Assembly: GCA_010093705.1 (NCBI GenBank)
Contig: MU006089.1
Coordinates: 1,428,455 to 1,492,454, forward strand
Direction of reading: 5' to 3'
Origin: Patellaria atrata CBS 101060
Taxonomy: Eukaryota; Ascomycota; Dothideomycetes; Patellariales; Patellariaceae
DNA length: 64,000 nucleotides
Shown here: one piece after another, positions 46,105 through 57,736 of the stretch
Numbering within the stretch: the stretch's first letter is position 1
Layout of the letters: the number at the start of each line of letters is the position of its first letter
The notes under the pieces: model-generated
What the model was told of the DNA's origin: nothing
Databases searched by the model: none
The model's input: the letters and a program-made list of their open reading frames with translations, nothing else
Translations under genes and position numbers: made by a program

Positions 46105-47576
46105 CTAGTAAACTTGAACAGGTGCTGCAAAGTTCGGATGGAACTGAACAGCCGCATTTCGGCCAGCCATGGTAAGAAAGTTATAGTATTTAAGCCATGG
46201 ACTTGACACCGGTGGCGATACGTATGACTGCTGATGCACCATTGGTGTTGGGACCTTGGATGGAGCATTGACATATTGAAAAGAAGACGTCGAAGAGTTG
46301 GAAGACACGGACGAGGCCGAAGAAAATATAGATCCATCCGAATAAACAGAATCATTAGAACCGGAGCGATCCGGAGAAGCCGGGACGCGGCCGAATTGAG
46401 CAAGATTGCTCGCGTATAAATTTTGCGGTGACGGACTGTACACCTGCTGCGTATAATGTTGTGGAGTGTTGTAAACTTGGTCTTGGCCAAGGTTTGCAGC
46501 GACAAACTGCTCTTGTTTCAAAGCTTCTTCCTTCGTCTTCTCAACTGATACGTATGTAGTTGATTGAACCTTTGATGGAGCATTCGAGGTGGATGTCAAA
46601 GATGAGCATTGCATAATCATAGACCTAAGTTCAAGGATAGAACATCGCTTTGAAGGGTCAATTTCGAAGACGCGACCAAGGATGAAATCTAGCTCGTCAG
46701 ATAATGGAAGAATGGACTTTAGGAAGGTGCGATCGTTGTAGTAGGCCCTAAAGGTGGAATCCTCGGCTGATGCCCTTTTCCAAGGGTTACGGCCGCATGT
46801 CAAGTTCACCAATATTACACCCAGGGACCAGATATCATTAGGAACAGATTCATAACAGGAATAAGCTGGTGGAGAGGGTTGTTGACATTCTGCGAATGAT
46901 TCATTAGCACCGTGAATGCCGAGGGGGTGGTGGGCTGGAGACATCCATTGAACGCACCTGGTGACATGTAGAAGGTCGAACCACAACCATAGTCGGAAGT
47001 ACGATAGTCAGACGTGGCAAGTCCAAAGTCGGCAAGCTTGACGGTCATCCCTTGGTCTGTAACCAGTATATTCTCCGGCTTCAGATCCCTATGGTAAATC
47101 CCCAGGTTATGGCAATGTTCCACGGCATCCAAAATCTGAAGAAAAATGCTTCTGGCCAGTTCATCATTACCAACGTACTTGCCTTGTTCCGTGATATTGG
47201 AGAATAAATCGCCTTCTGGGCAATACTCAATTACGACGAAGGTGCAATCAGGAGAATCCATGATCTTGACTAAAGAAACGACATTAGGATGTGCGCTAGC
47301 CTGGTGGTGCAATTGAATCTCCCTTTGCTGGAACTTTCGCTGTCTAGGCTCTAAACCAATCTTGTTTAGGGCTTTGACGGCGTAGGCGGTATTCGTCTGT
47401 AGGTCTACAGCCGTATACACGACACCATATGCGCCAACTCCGAGGATACTGGTTATTTGCAATCGACCTGCAAGCACCTGGCCCAAACGATCCTCAGGAG
47501 CGCAAATACCATTGAGATGGGGAGCTGTCGGGTAGGGTCCGTCAAGTGGGGGGGATGGTGGGGGAGTTGGAAGCAT
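46105..47576 (-). CDS. Ran1/Pat1-like serine/threonine kinase
   Basis: Two exons (47576-46958, 46889-46105) give 467 residues. The kinase domain starts near residue 35: GVGAYGVVYTA, AYAVKAL, CPEGDLFSNIT, HRDLKPENIL, LADFGLAT, then after the splice MSPECQQP (the APE-equivalent), NDIWSLGVILVNLTCGRNPW and IDPSKRCSILELR. The C-terminal 170 residues are Ser/Gln/Tyr-rich and disordered. The pattern fits the fungal kinases S. pombe Ran1/Pat1 and yeast Sks1/Vhs1, which restrain meiosis or respond to nutrients; a similar nutrient or development role is inferred. The single intron sits in the activation segment, just before the SPE motif, so correct splicing is needed for an active kinase. The gene is isolated, with about 6 kb free on each side. 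Confidence 0.88.
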
Positions 47577-48153
47577 AATGGAAGAACTCTGGTATTAAGC
47601 AACCCACAGCGGTCCAGTTAAGGCCTCTGTGAACAGCTGACTGTGGACAGACAAAGAAAAGGCTCCAAGAAAAGTTCAAGTTCCTGTGGATTATGGTAAA
47701 GTAAATTTTTCCCGGGTCCAAGCGTAGTGAAGTTTCCAACGAGTCCAATTGGTTTCCGGTATCAAGAGAGCAATTCGTCGGCGAGCTCGAAGAGGGAAGA
47801 GGGGAGAAAGGAGGAGAAGGATAGTCGGTGGGGAAAAAGGGTAATAGCTTGTAAGGGAGAGAGAGTGTGTGTGTGTGAGTGTGAGGTTGAAGAATGAATA
47901 CCTTACGGTAGGTTCTTTGGGATGATGTAGTCTTCTTCAATAGTGAGGCGGATGGAAGGGTATGATATGGTGAAGGGTAAGAAGAAGGCTAAAGAGGCTA
48001 AGACAATCGTTCTGAAAATAGGAAGGTGTTGACGGACGAGAACAACAGAATAAGGCCCCAAGAGTGGCCCACTTATGACGAAGCCGGTAGTTAATGCATA
48101 CATACATGTACACATAATAGCGAAGGCACTGGGCCACCCATGGGCTCTGCTGG

Positions 48154-48200
48154 CTAGTGACTGGTGACAGGCTGGTGACTGGTGACTGGCGGGTGACTGG
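48154..48200. repeat. Short imperfect tandem repeat (CTGGTGA unit)
   Basis: Five to six imperfect copies of CTGGTGACTGG or shortened versions in 47 bp. About 600 bp upstream of the Ran1-like kinase. Likely slippage-prone; no function seen. Confidence 0.6.
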
Positions 48201-51200
48201 GCACACCACCACTGCTAACTTGGGCGAGATTTGACCAAGTGTTACGAGTTAGCTCTCCGTTTTTACAGGTCGTTTTTGTAAAAAGTCTGCAACTAAAAAA
48301 GCCTGTATAGGGCATGGACCAGCTCTCCAGTCTCCAACAGTCGGGTTTTTCATTATTATGATTATTTTAGCGGTGGATGGGAACGGCGGAGCCCTGGGCT
48401 TGATCATTATTGATCATACACTTCTTACCCATCCACCAGTCAGGATCATCCATACAACAGTTTGCCCAGTTAAAAGTGAGTAACAAGCTCCCAGCCCTTT
48501 CAAAGCTCCTGCAGCAGTAGCACGAAATAGTGCACCATCAGCAGCCTCGTTGAGTCCTTGAGCTGATGATGGATCATGGTCTTCCCATTTCATACAGGGG
48601 CTTGTGTCCGCTCGAAGCCTTGAATCATGCTGGGCACGCATCGAACATGCATCCATGATCAGACTCATATGTACCTAACGCAGTCTCACACACACACCCA
48701 TACGGAGTAGAGGATTTTGAGTGGCCACCGTGTTGCGGCCGCGGTCAGTGTGTGCTTGTCAAGACTCTGACATACTCAAGACTTGCAGCCGCTGTTCTCG
48801 TCTATAGACAGCTTTTCGGGCGCGCAGTATCACTTCCCATGCTCGCAGAATCCACACGCTGTAACAATCTGCGACTCTCTCTGCATGCGTCCTTTTCTCC
48901 TTTGTCTTGGTTTGATTTCCATGACTGGAACCATACCATATCAGGTCAAGTCCTTCTTTTCAATGGCCGTGTCAAACCGATGGCGCCGATGTCTCTAGGG
49001 TTTCTAAGAATACAGTAGTGGAAACTGGCAAGAAGAGAAGGCCTTGACCTGGGCATGTTCCAAAGCTGTTCCCTCACACACCGGCTGGCTGGGCTGGCAC
49101 GGCTGGTCGCACGCGGCGGCTTTAAGCCTTGGGGCAATAATGAGGCGGAGGCGAAAACTATGTCGCAAGAAAAATGAATGGTGTTGCACAAGGCGACTAC
49201 TGGAATAATTATTAATGCATAATTGTATACCTAGGTATCCCACCAGTTAACACAAAACAGCAGTCGTCGTAGTCCTTCAGCCACATACTGGTTAGGAAGC
49301 CGCCAGTTGCCGATGAGCAATATACCGTACAGGTCAGCGATTAGCAGTTATTAAGGAGGAATGGCGGGCAACTCATCCAGCGGGCGTGCGGATTCCCGGA
49401 CTCACAACAGTGCTGTTGGGACCACCTAATAATAATAAGAGAGAAATCAGTGTATGTCTGTATGACCGATGTTTATCCACCACTTTGCAGCCTTCAGTAA
49501 ATTGAGCAAATCTTTTTCACAGTGACGCCTACAGATTTGCACATGCCCTAATCCCAGCCAACCGTTGAGCGAAATGTCTCTGGATCTCCAGCCTATCACT
49601 CATTCAAGTAAGGGGCTTACGAGTACTGTCCGAGCAAGCGCGCTCCTAAGGAACATTCTCAGGAGTGCTCCCAATAATAACGCTGTAAATCTTTGATAAC
49701 CTCTCTTGAACAAGGAATCATAATTCATCAGACCGAAACCATGACGAAGTTGGGGAAGTGCCGGTCGATGCAGATCTTGCGACGTTGCGCTCAGACACAC
49801 ACCTAACGGCACGGTCTCGTAGCTAATCTTGGTTACCGCTTAAGGCCCTGGCAGGTGGATACTGGATACAGCAGTAAGGTATGCCAACCGTTTTTGCTTG
49901 CAAATAATACGAGGCCTGGGTAATCTGATGGTTGTTGAAACTTTGTTCTTGTACTTGTTGGTGCAATAATCTTTATAAATCGCATTTGCTTTTGAGATTT
50001 GGATTTCGTCCACGGTGTAGCTGAGATAACATGGTAAATGATCGTACTGTACGCTGTCAGACTTCCAGCGGATTCAGCAGTTCTTTCAAGGCCCCCACCG
50101 ACACAATAATTGCCTTCTTACAGAAAAACCGAGTTCAACATTCCAGTCGCCGTATTCCTTTACCGGTCAAATATGCAAGGCATGATTGGTTCTGTGAAGG
50201 AGATGAATCCTCCTTCATTGGCTATAAGCCACTGTTCGTTTACCGGTCAACACCTTTGCGGGATACCTTGCCAACGATGAAGAACTGTCAATTCCCTATT
50301 CAGTTGAATAATTACTTTTCAGCAACCAATCAAGAGGGTTTATACGCTCGTTTTCGCCCCAGTTGTCCTTTCGAACCTCTTCGCTTTCCCGCGGCGTGAT
50401 CAGCAGACTTTGACACGATCGGCCTTTTTCTGTTGAGACGAGTTTATGTGGATATGAACTAGTGGGGAGTGCTCTAGCAACGTGGCAGTAGTATCACCTC
50501 TCGCCGCTCGTTGAAGTCAATCGAACAGTTGTACTGTATTGATCCCAATAAGTTAGTATCAGATCAACAGTTAGGACTCACCGTCACCACTTTTCTCAGC
50601 TGCAATACTTTCACAATAGGCGAAACCCACGGTTTCGCTAGTCGCCACTTCGATACGGTTGGTGGACATGATATTTGATAATAGACCTCGGGTAACTGGA
50701 GTGGTCTAGAACTCACTTTGACCCGCTGAATCACCCGCTTGGGGCACTTTGTTTCTCTGACGGAATCCCGATCTTTGCATGTACAGTAACATCCCCTAGG
50801 CTCATACAGTAAACATGTGCTACCCCTACCGGCATGCCGCTATCCATCCTGCTAAAGCGACCGTCATAAGCTTAGAACCGGGTGATGGCATAAGCGCGGC
50901 CTGATTTGCTGAAGCGTCTTCATATCGGATGCCCCAGGTGCATGGCAGTGGATGCATCATGTCTTCACAGTTACGGCACAGTCGATATTTTTACTTTCCG
51001 CTTTCCATGATTTATTGTAGTTCGATCCGCAGGGAAGCATTAGCTATGCACCGGCCTTACGGGCCTATTATCACATTAGCAACCTTTTCTGGAGTTGTTT
51101 CTGAGTACTACAGGAATTTCTGTAAACGATAATGGTGTACACACCTGAAAGTTTGATAGTCATGAGCAAGTGGCCTCTCGTAGCTTTTACTGGTTGTTTA

Positions 51201-52853
51201 ACTTATCTCACCGCCTGCGGATCGATCATCTTGGGTTTAAGGGCTGTGTTTAGAACTAGCGTGTTAGATGAGTAGATCTGTGTTGTTTACCTCAGCAATT
51301 CCACATGACTTACATACTGTATCTGTATCCAACCCCTCACTTCCTTCAGGAGTCACCCCGCTACGATATGGATTATCCCGAAGGTTGCGAATGTTGTTGA
51401 CGGAGGCGTGACGGGCATGTTAATTATTGGCTCTGCAAGGTTTTCCTTGAGCGGCTACCCACCTACGTACGTCCCAATGACATTCATGCTTCTACCAACA
51501 CGCGGCAAATGCATAAAGGTATCCGATACTGTCTCTTGACCATTCAGCCCCAACATAGCCGTTAAATCTCACCAGCCGCTTCCAAACAACTACTGGAATT
51601 GATGTGATCCAGGATAGCGTCAATAATGCTCCTTAAAGTTCGTTGCCGTTTATTTTGTCTTCAGCCGCAAAGGGCATAGGGCCTCGTCCTCATCTGTCCA
51701 AGCTTTGGGCCAAGAGTTTCACAGAGATGACATCAGGCTTATCGTCAACTTTATTGGTCATAAATAAGATGTGGCTTTCTCGTGCTTTAACGTCCATCAC
51801 ACCGTTCACACCGCCCCGCAAAGGAAGCATGTGTGCGAGCGTTGGCTAAGAGATGGTTTGAACACTATTCTGGTCGTTATGCTTTTCATGATACAGCCTC
51901 TTCTGGAATTAACCAACTAATATCGCGGGGAGCAGCTAGGTGAAGCGTAATGAAAATATCAAAAGCTACTCGATATCAAACAATTATTTCACGTGCTGTT
52001 GCTGAAACGGACATGCTTACAAGAGCAAAAGCCTTACTAGAAAGGGGGAAATCTGGAAGATAATACAATCTGATACTAAATTTCGATCTTTTTTGTCCGA
52101 ACCCACATAATTACTTTTGCGTGATAAACGGGTTTGAAGATGATGAGCTGTGCAGGTGATCATGCGTCTTTGTCTGACTTAAAGATAGGATTCTTCCACA
52201 GTAATGATAGATCAAATGTCTAAATGTTAGCAAGTTATAATATCCGACAAGTCGTCATTGTGACTGACTTATGAGGTTGTGTTGGCCTGAGTCCTTTGGC
52301 GTCCAGTTGACGGGGCTGATGCTCTCGTATCCCTATTGTTGGACGTTAGGTTCTACGGACAATCAAGGGTTATCCGGAGCTATTCTATGATTGAGTCGTG
52401 CTGAACGCGTTGAATGAAGTCTTCCAGAACAAAATCATCGATGTAATCTGCGATACTTTTAGTCTTCGGTCCTTAGGGACCTCTCCGTGAGACTTCGTAG
52501 CTGGGTGAGTCCCCTGCTTCTTGCTGCAATAGAACTCCGGTGTTGATGTATTCTTCTGGAAGCTTCCGTTAGACGCTGAGAACACCAACCTTCGAAGTAT
52601 CCGTGACAGTGGAACTGGTATGCTGGATTGAATTACCGAGAACATGTGTTGCCAGAGTCTCTTGAGGGATGTTTGGGTATCATAAATTCCTAGCTACTTC
52701 GTTGACGATACACTAACAAGACAGAACAATGAATGTGGATGGGATATGGAACATTGACAACTGACAGTGTAATCGAACGACGAATAAAAATGAGCAGTAC
52801 CTGGGTTAGGGAACTGTAACGCAGGATAGGACTACATGAGACTAAACACTTAC

Positions 52854-53177
52854 CATTCCAACAATGGCAAAGAAACTCGCATTATGAAAGAAAAGTATAG
52901 CATACCATGGTTCTGATAGCTTTAGCATCCCTACATAGACGATCCGCAACCAGTTTACCACGGAAAGACAATCGATTGATCTAAGCTTGATTGACGGTCT
53001 GGAGATGTAGTATATAGGAAGAAGCGGGAGATCTAGAGTCTTGACATCGACGATACTATTATAGAAGCTTAGCAACATGTCCCAAAGCTTGAATGTACCG
53101 GATTGAAAAGAGGGTTGAATAATGGCGGCATTCTCGAGCGGCAAGTCTCTGACCTTGGGGTAGAAGGTCGAGCTTTA
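52854..53177 (-). CDS. Tentative exon of an unknown protein
   Basis: An open minus-strand frame with no stop from about 53177 to a good splice donor (AATG|GTAAGTG) at 52853. It reads FYPKVRDLPLENAAIIQPSF, GTFKLWDMLLSFYNSIV, LDLPLLPIYYISRP, then WLRIVYVGMLKLSEPWYAIL. Composition is protein-like and partly membrane-like, and two downstream acceptors keep open frames for 36-40 codons. There is no ATG near its start, so an upstream exon would be needed. No family recognised. It may be a remnant of a lost gene. Confidence 0.25.
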
Positions 53178-53958
53178 AAGTAGACCAATGCGTTGTTTCG
53201 CACCGCTGAGGAATATGTCACTGTGGAATCGAATGAATATGCACTACCTTACTGCCTCGCTATCGATGACACCTCGTTCGGAGTTGGGAGTCAGAAGTCG
53301 GAATAATGTTTACACAGTTTTTCCGAGCTTAACCTATAAATTCCCCAACTCAAACTAACTGCATTCATCTAGAATCTCCGTTATTGCCCTCCTCAACCTC
53401 CCCTGGTCCTTGGTCCTTTCGACGTCCTCTACACTAATTAAAATTACCCAACGTGCGACTATCCGTAACACAAACCTAGGGACGTGAGAAAAGGGGAAGA
53501 CATCATTTACATGAGATAACAAGGCCTCTTGTCCTGTGAAAGAAGAGAAAAGAAGAGGAGAAAAAAAGAAGACCTGCCGTAAGCTGGTGACGTAGAGAGT
53601 CATATCTCTCTTGACGAAACAGTGAAATACTAAATTCATATCTTCATAAGTATAGTTGCGCTTCCATCAGGAAAAGGTTCGCCCGCCTATTACCTCCTAA
53701 TAACGTGTGAATATGGATTGTATGTGTAGACATAGAGCGCACTCTATGCCGCTTCATTTCTGTGAATAGGATCGGACTGCGTGAACAGTAAACCGATGAG
53801 TTCCCGCTGCAGCTTTAGACATTCCCGCTCGGTGTTACATGGAGAACAAAAGCGTTCTTTCCTGCTGGATAACATCTACGTATATGGCCCAGACAATTTT
53901 TGAATCAAGCCGGCCGGTTCATTCTAGAACGATGGACATATTTTAGAATCCTAAGAGG

Positions 53959-56140
53959 TCAGGTCGCGCCCGGTGTGAAATCCATGGTATTATAACTGAA
54001 AGGATTTAAAATTTCGTTAGACAAATCAGCACCGGCGCTCCCCAAAAGCGTGTCCATATTATCGAAAGCATAGTCGAAATTCAACCAGTCGGAGGAGTCG
54101 GACAAGCCCAACCCATTCGAACCTGTTCCGTCAGGACTCGGATTATTGGCGGCTGGTTGGCCTGTGATATTTCCATTAATGTCGAAAGTTAGAGTGTTGG
54201 AGAGAGATCCATTGCTAGCTATTTCCAAATGGGGGTTGAGACTATTGTCTGTTGGGGTAGGGTAGCCATGCGCCGGGACGCGTGCTTTGGTGGTCGCAAT
54301 GATCGAAGAGATACTCGCAACCTGCTGAACTGAAGGGACCACACTCGTAGAACGCCGATCTCTGGAATCAGCTCTATTCGCCTTTTGCAATGCCGCTCGC
54401 CCAAGGTCTTCCATAGCCCCTGCTGACCACCAAGCCGTCCTAAGTTTATTGAGTAACGTGCAACAAGTCTTCATCTCTTCTTTCGCCCTTAACCTATGCA
54501 TCTGTAATTTTCTCTGTCGAAATTGACGGTAGACCACTGCCATGGCCAAAGAAAGGGCGTACGGTACAATCGGTAGTGGCGGAAGGTTTTCGGGGCAGTC
54601 TGTCTTTAATATCGATATTACCTGAACGGCTGAGAGGCTCTGTCTAGTGTAACTGGCAGTTTCTCGAATCGGATCGTTGACGCTCTTTGACATATGAGAT
54701 GCCATAGACACAGCGTGATAGAAAAGATATAGACCGGCTATGGAAATATTAGTGAGCCAAATTGCATGAGATGACAAAAGGCTATCTTACCAAGGATTGG
54801 GCCTCCCAACCTTTCTTCCACACTTTCGCCCCTCTCATCTAGAATCATGTCCTCGAACGACGGGAAGTTGTCTTCCCAACCGGTGGTAGAAGCATTATCT
54901 ACCCCAGGACGATAGTAGCTGACCACTTTATCCATGGCTTGTGAAAGTTGTAGCCAAATGCCAAATGCAGTACCTTTATGTTTAGAAATTGCATTACTAA
55001 GGTTCAGGCTCGCATCTTGATCATGTATCATCAATGGACGTGAATTAATAGTCCCGTTCACCCTATCAAGAGTCCAGAGGCACCAATATAAGTCCTCTAA
55101 GGAGTCATCGTGACGATGTTTTCCATTTGGGCCAAACTGTAATCCAATGGTGTGAGCATGATGGATTGCTTGAGCTAAATGCATGGATGCCTGTTCTGCC
55201 CCGTCGAAGCCTTCACAATGAAGGGCCAGTAATGCAAATACCTGAATGAGAATAATTCTATCACTCTCTAATTTTGCTTCAATCGACGCAATAGTAGCGG
55301 CGTACAACGTTTTGGCGAAGTCGCGAGGAGGGAGTACTTCATCATTAGAGAGTATCAAGTGGATTCGAGCTTTATCATGCTTGCATGCTACAATACAGAT
55401 GGTTTGCATCAAGAGTCGCGACTGCCGGCCATCGGCATATTGAGATTGCACCTCTTGCTGATCCACAATGGGCAGGATTGGTTGAACAAAAGAGAAAAAG
55501 ATGTCAAGTAAGGCATCTAGATGCTTTCGAGGCGGTAGAAGATAAGCGCCTACGGCTTCAAGGTACGCATTGAGGGCTAACTGACAGGCATTCGACCTTT
55601 CCGGGGCCTTCCTGATAGATAATTCAGACCTAGGACCCGCGCGTCTTGTTGCCTTAGTAGAGCTCTTTCTATCGTCAGTCACCCACATGCCGCAGGTATT
55701 GTCAGATTTTGTGCCCTCATTGTCTCGTAATTGAGATCGAAGTGCAGCTTCCGGACTGAGATATCCCACAAATCTAGGGGGCGTACTAGCTCGCAATGTT
55801 GGGCGTCCCTTCTCAATGGGCCTTGTAGGTGTGTATCTCGTCGTTTCTTGCCTAGAAGATGTGTGGTTCCGGCCTGCAGTTTCGGGTAAGACGTGGACGT
55901 TGTCTTTCGTCTGAGAAGTCGGATCAAGGACGGTTGAAGACGTAGGGTCAGTAGAGACATCGTCATCGAATGTGTGGCTACACCGTTTCTATGAATAAAT
56001 TAACATATAGTGTTCGTAATGAAAACTCGATGGATTTATCCGCTTACTCTCTTTCTCTTGCAGGGTTCGCAGGCTCGATGTACTCTTTTTCGCTTCCGAA
56101 AGAAGTCATTGTTAGCAGCGAAAGTGATCATAGTAGACAT
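53959..56140 (-). CDS. Fungal-trans-domain transcription factor, half zinc cluster
   Basis: Three exons (56140-56048, 55988-54791, 54737-53959) give 689 residues. A basic N-terminus FRKRKRVHRACEPCKRKR is joined by splicing to KRC, forming C24-x2-C27-x6-C34, the first half of a Zn2Cys6 cluster, on a nuclear-localising basic stretch. The second Cys triad is not present: the following 100 residues hold a single Cys. After a RFVGYLSPEAAL motif, about residues 145-420 form the fungal_trans domain (LDIFFSFVQPILPIVDQQEV, LALHCEGFDGAEQASMHLAQ, LYWCLWTLDRVNGTINSRP). The C-terminal 140 residues are Ser/Asn/Asp-rich, like an activation domain. It should bind DNA in the nucleus, but target genes are unknown. 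The exon 1 splice is well supported because it completes the x6 spacing exactly. Confidence 0.85.
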
Positions 56141-56478
56141 CTTGTGAATCCTGGGCAAATGCTCACAGAGTATTCTCTGAAGCACTTTGATCTACCTTCG
56201 TGTTTATGGCTGAGGTTAGAGCCCACTAATAAGAGCATCGGATGTGCGTTCTTTGTTGTTTTCCCCGGCTACCTAAAGATCTAAATCGATAGTTCTACGG
56301 GAGCCTATAAGGACGTTAACGAAATGAAATGGAGCATCTCTCACTTAATCGCTACAATTTCATGACCTTACAGTTTCTTAAGGAAAGCTGACGTGGAGGT
56401 AAAGGAGAATAATCTGTAAGACTACTATCAATTTGAATCTCAATTCTTATACCGTCCATTCCCCTTTTTAGTCTTGTC
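56141..56478. promoter_or_regulatory. Promoter of the transcription factor / NADAR 3' flank
   Basis: About 340 bp between two same-strand genes, A+T-leaning, with no further gene or recognisable binding site. Confidence 0.35.
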
Positions 56479-57180
56479 TTACTCCCTTTCCCCATCCCCC
56501 TTTAACTGCTCCCTCAGAGTCGCCCTACACTCCTCCAACGCTTTCCCCAGCAAATTCCTTCCCCATCTCTCGCGATTCTTCTCCGCATTGTTTGCCCCAA
56601 ATCCAATCCCCCAGATCCTATCCATCGGACTAGCCTCAACCAGCTCCCTCCCGCCAGTCTCCAATAACCTACTCCTCAGCGCTGCGGCATTCTCCGAGAG
56701 TGTGAACTTAAGCACCGTACCCTGAAATACGATAGCGTACTTCTTCTTGTCCCAGAGGTCTGGATCGAATGGCGTGACTTGTCGACCAAGTGCTTTGTGC
56801 TGCTTTGGCGTGCTGGCGCTAAGCATCTTCTGTGCTACTGCCTTTGGGAAAGTCAGACATAACGAAAGTAATGTACAGAGTACGTCGAGGAGACAAAGGG
56901 ATACCTCGTCCCCAAACAATCTCGCTTTCTGAACCATCATCCACTCCTCCGCGGTTCTATATCTCGTGCCTTCGAACTCAAAAGGGGACTCGTACCATTG
57001 CGACATAAACGAATTCGGTTCACCATTGTTACGCCAGAAAAATACCGGCCCTTCCTCTACGGATTGACTTCCCGTAGCATTTTCCACGGCTTTTTCAGCT
57101 TTTGCTTTCTCTTTCAATGTCGATGTAGCTCTAGATTGGGCCTTTGCCTTCGTAACTTTCGACCGAGTTATTGCGGTCAT
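56479..57180 (-). CDS. NADAR-domain (YbiA/DUF1768) protein
   Basis: Two exons (57180-56905, 56841-56479) give 212 residues; the 63-nt intron (56842-56904) is free of stops and would add 21 hydrophobic residues if retained. The N-terminal 45 residues are Lys/Ala/Glu-rich. The domain begins VFFWRNNGEPNSFMSQWYES and continues FEFEGTRYRTAEEWMMVQKA, then across the splice FGDEAVAQKMLSASTPKQHK, GRQVTPFDPDLWDKKKYAIV and the late DRIWGIGFGANNAE with NRERWGRNLLGKALEECR. This is the NADAR order (RxNNG, aE.wM...KA, WG.G). YbiA-like members act as N-glycosidases; some NADAR proteins remove ADP-ribose from guanine or act in riboflavin-related metabolism. The role here is inferred from family only. Confidence 0.9.
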   Translation of the reverse strand: MTAITRSKVTKAKAQSRATSTLKEKAKAEKAVENATGSQSVEEGPVFFWRNNGEPNSFMSQWYESPFEFEGTRYRTAEEWMMVQKARLFGDEVSLCLLDVLCTLLSLCLTFPKAVAQKMLSASTPKQHKALGRQVTPFDPDLWDKKKYAIVFQGTVLKFTLSENAAALRSRLLETGGRELVEASPMDRIWGIGFGANNAEKNRERWGRNLLGKALEECRATLREQLKGDGERE

Positions 57181-57736
57181 GTTTTTATCTCAACGCTGGT
57201 ATATATAAGGTCCCTAATAGGGTACGAGTAGGTTCATTCGGTACACCGCTAATCTTTTGAGGGCAAAAGGTCTGATCGGGGAACCAATATTCGGGGGAAA
57301 CGGTCGCATACTTGTAGTAACAGCGTAAAATCGGGTTCAAAGGTGGCTATGCGCGTGATATGTCCCAGCTAAAGGTTGACGTTGGAAATACTTAAATATT
57401 ATTGGTCCACTTGAATGGCTTATACAAAAAGCCCACAGTAGGAAATACTTGAGTCATACCAAGTCACTTTATCCTTACGGTGACTGTCTACGACCACCTG
57501 ATTACAAGTTTGAACACGGATTTCATTGTTCTCCATACACCATGCAACGGGCGGCGAGGACTTGATACATACAATTTTGACATGAAACCTGAAGATTGAC
57601 GAACTTAAACCTGACGCTCAAAGACAGCAAGACGTCTCCTTTTACAGATCCAAATATCCTACAGTTGCTCATAAAGTCATTCATACCTTTTATGCACGAT
57701 CCCAGATGCCACAAATCATCAAACCATTCAATCTGC
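57181..57736. other. Intergenic, Cdc15 3' end to NADAR promoter
   Basis: About 560 bp with no supported gene; it contains the presumed NADAR promoter and the 3' flank of the F-BAR gene. Confidence 0.3.

Larger units (their letters stand above)
47577..53958. other. Gene desert, 6.4 kb
   Basis: Upstream of the Ran1-like kinase. The first 500 bp are GA/CT-rich (including GTGTGTGTGTGAGTGTGAG near 47864-47882) and probably form its leader and promoter. Farther on I see only short frames, a tandem repeat at 48154-48200, and a tentative exon-like frame at 52854-53177. A minus frame at 53355-53639 (94 codons from ATG, ending RLRRAITEILDECS) has a protein-like end but no family. Confidence 0.35.
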
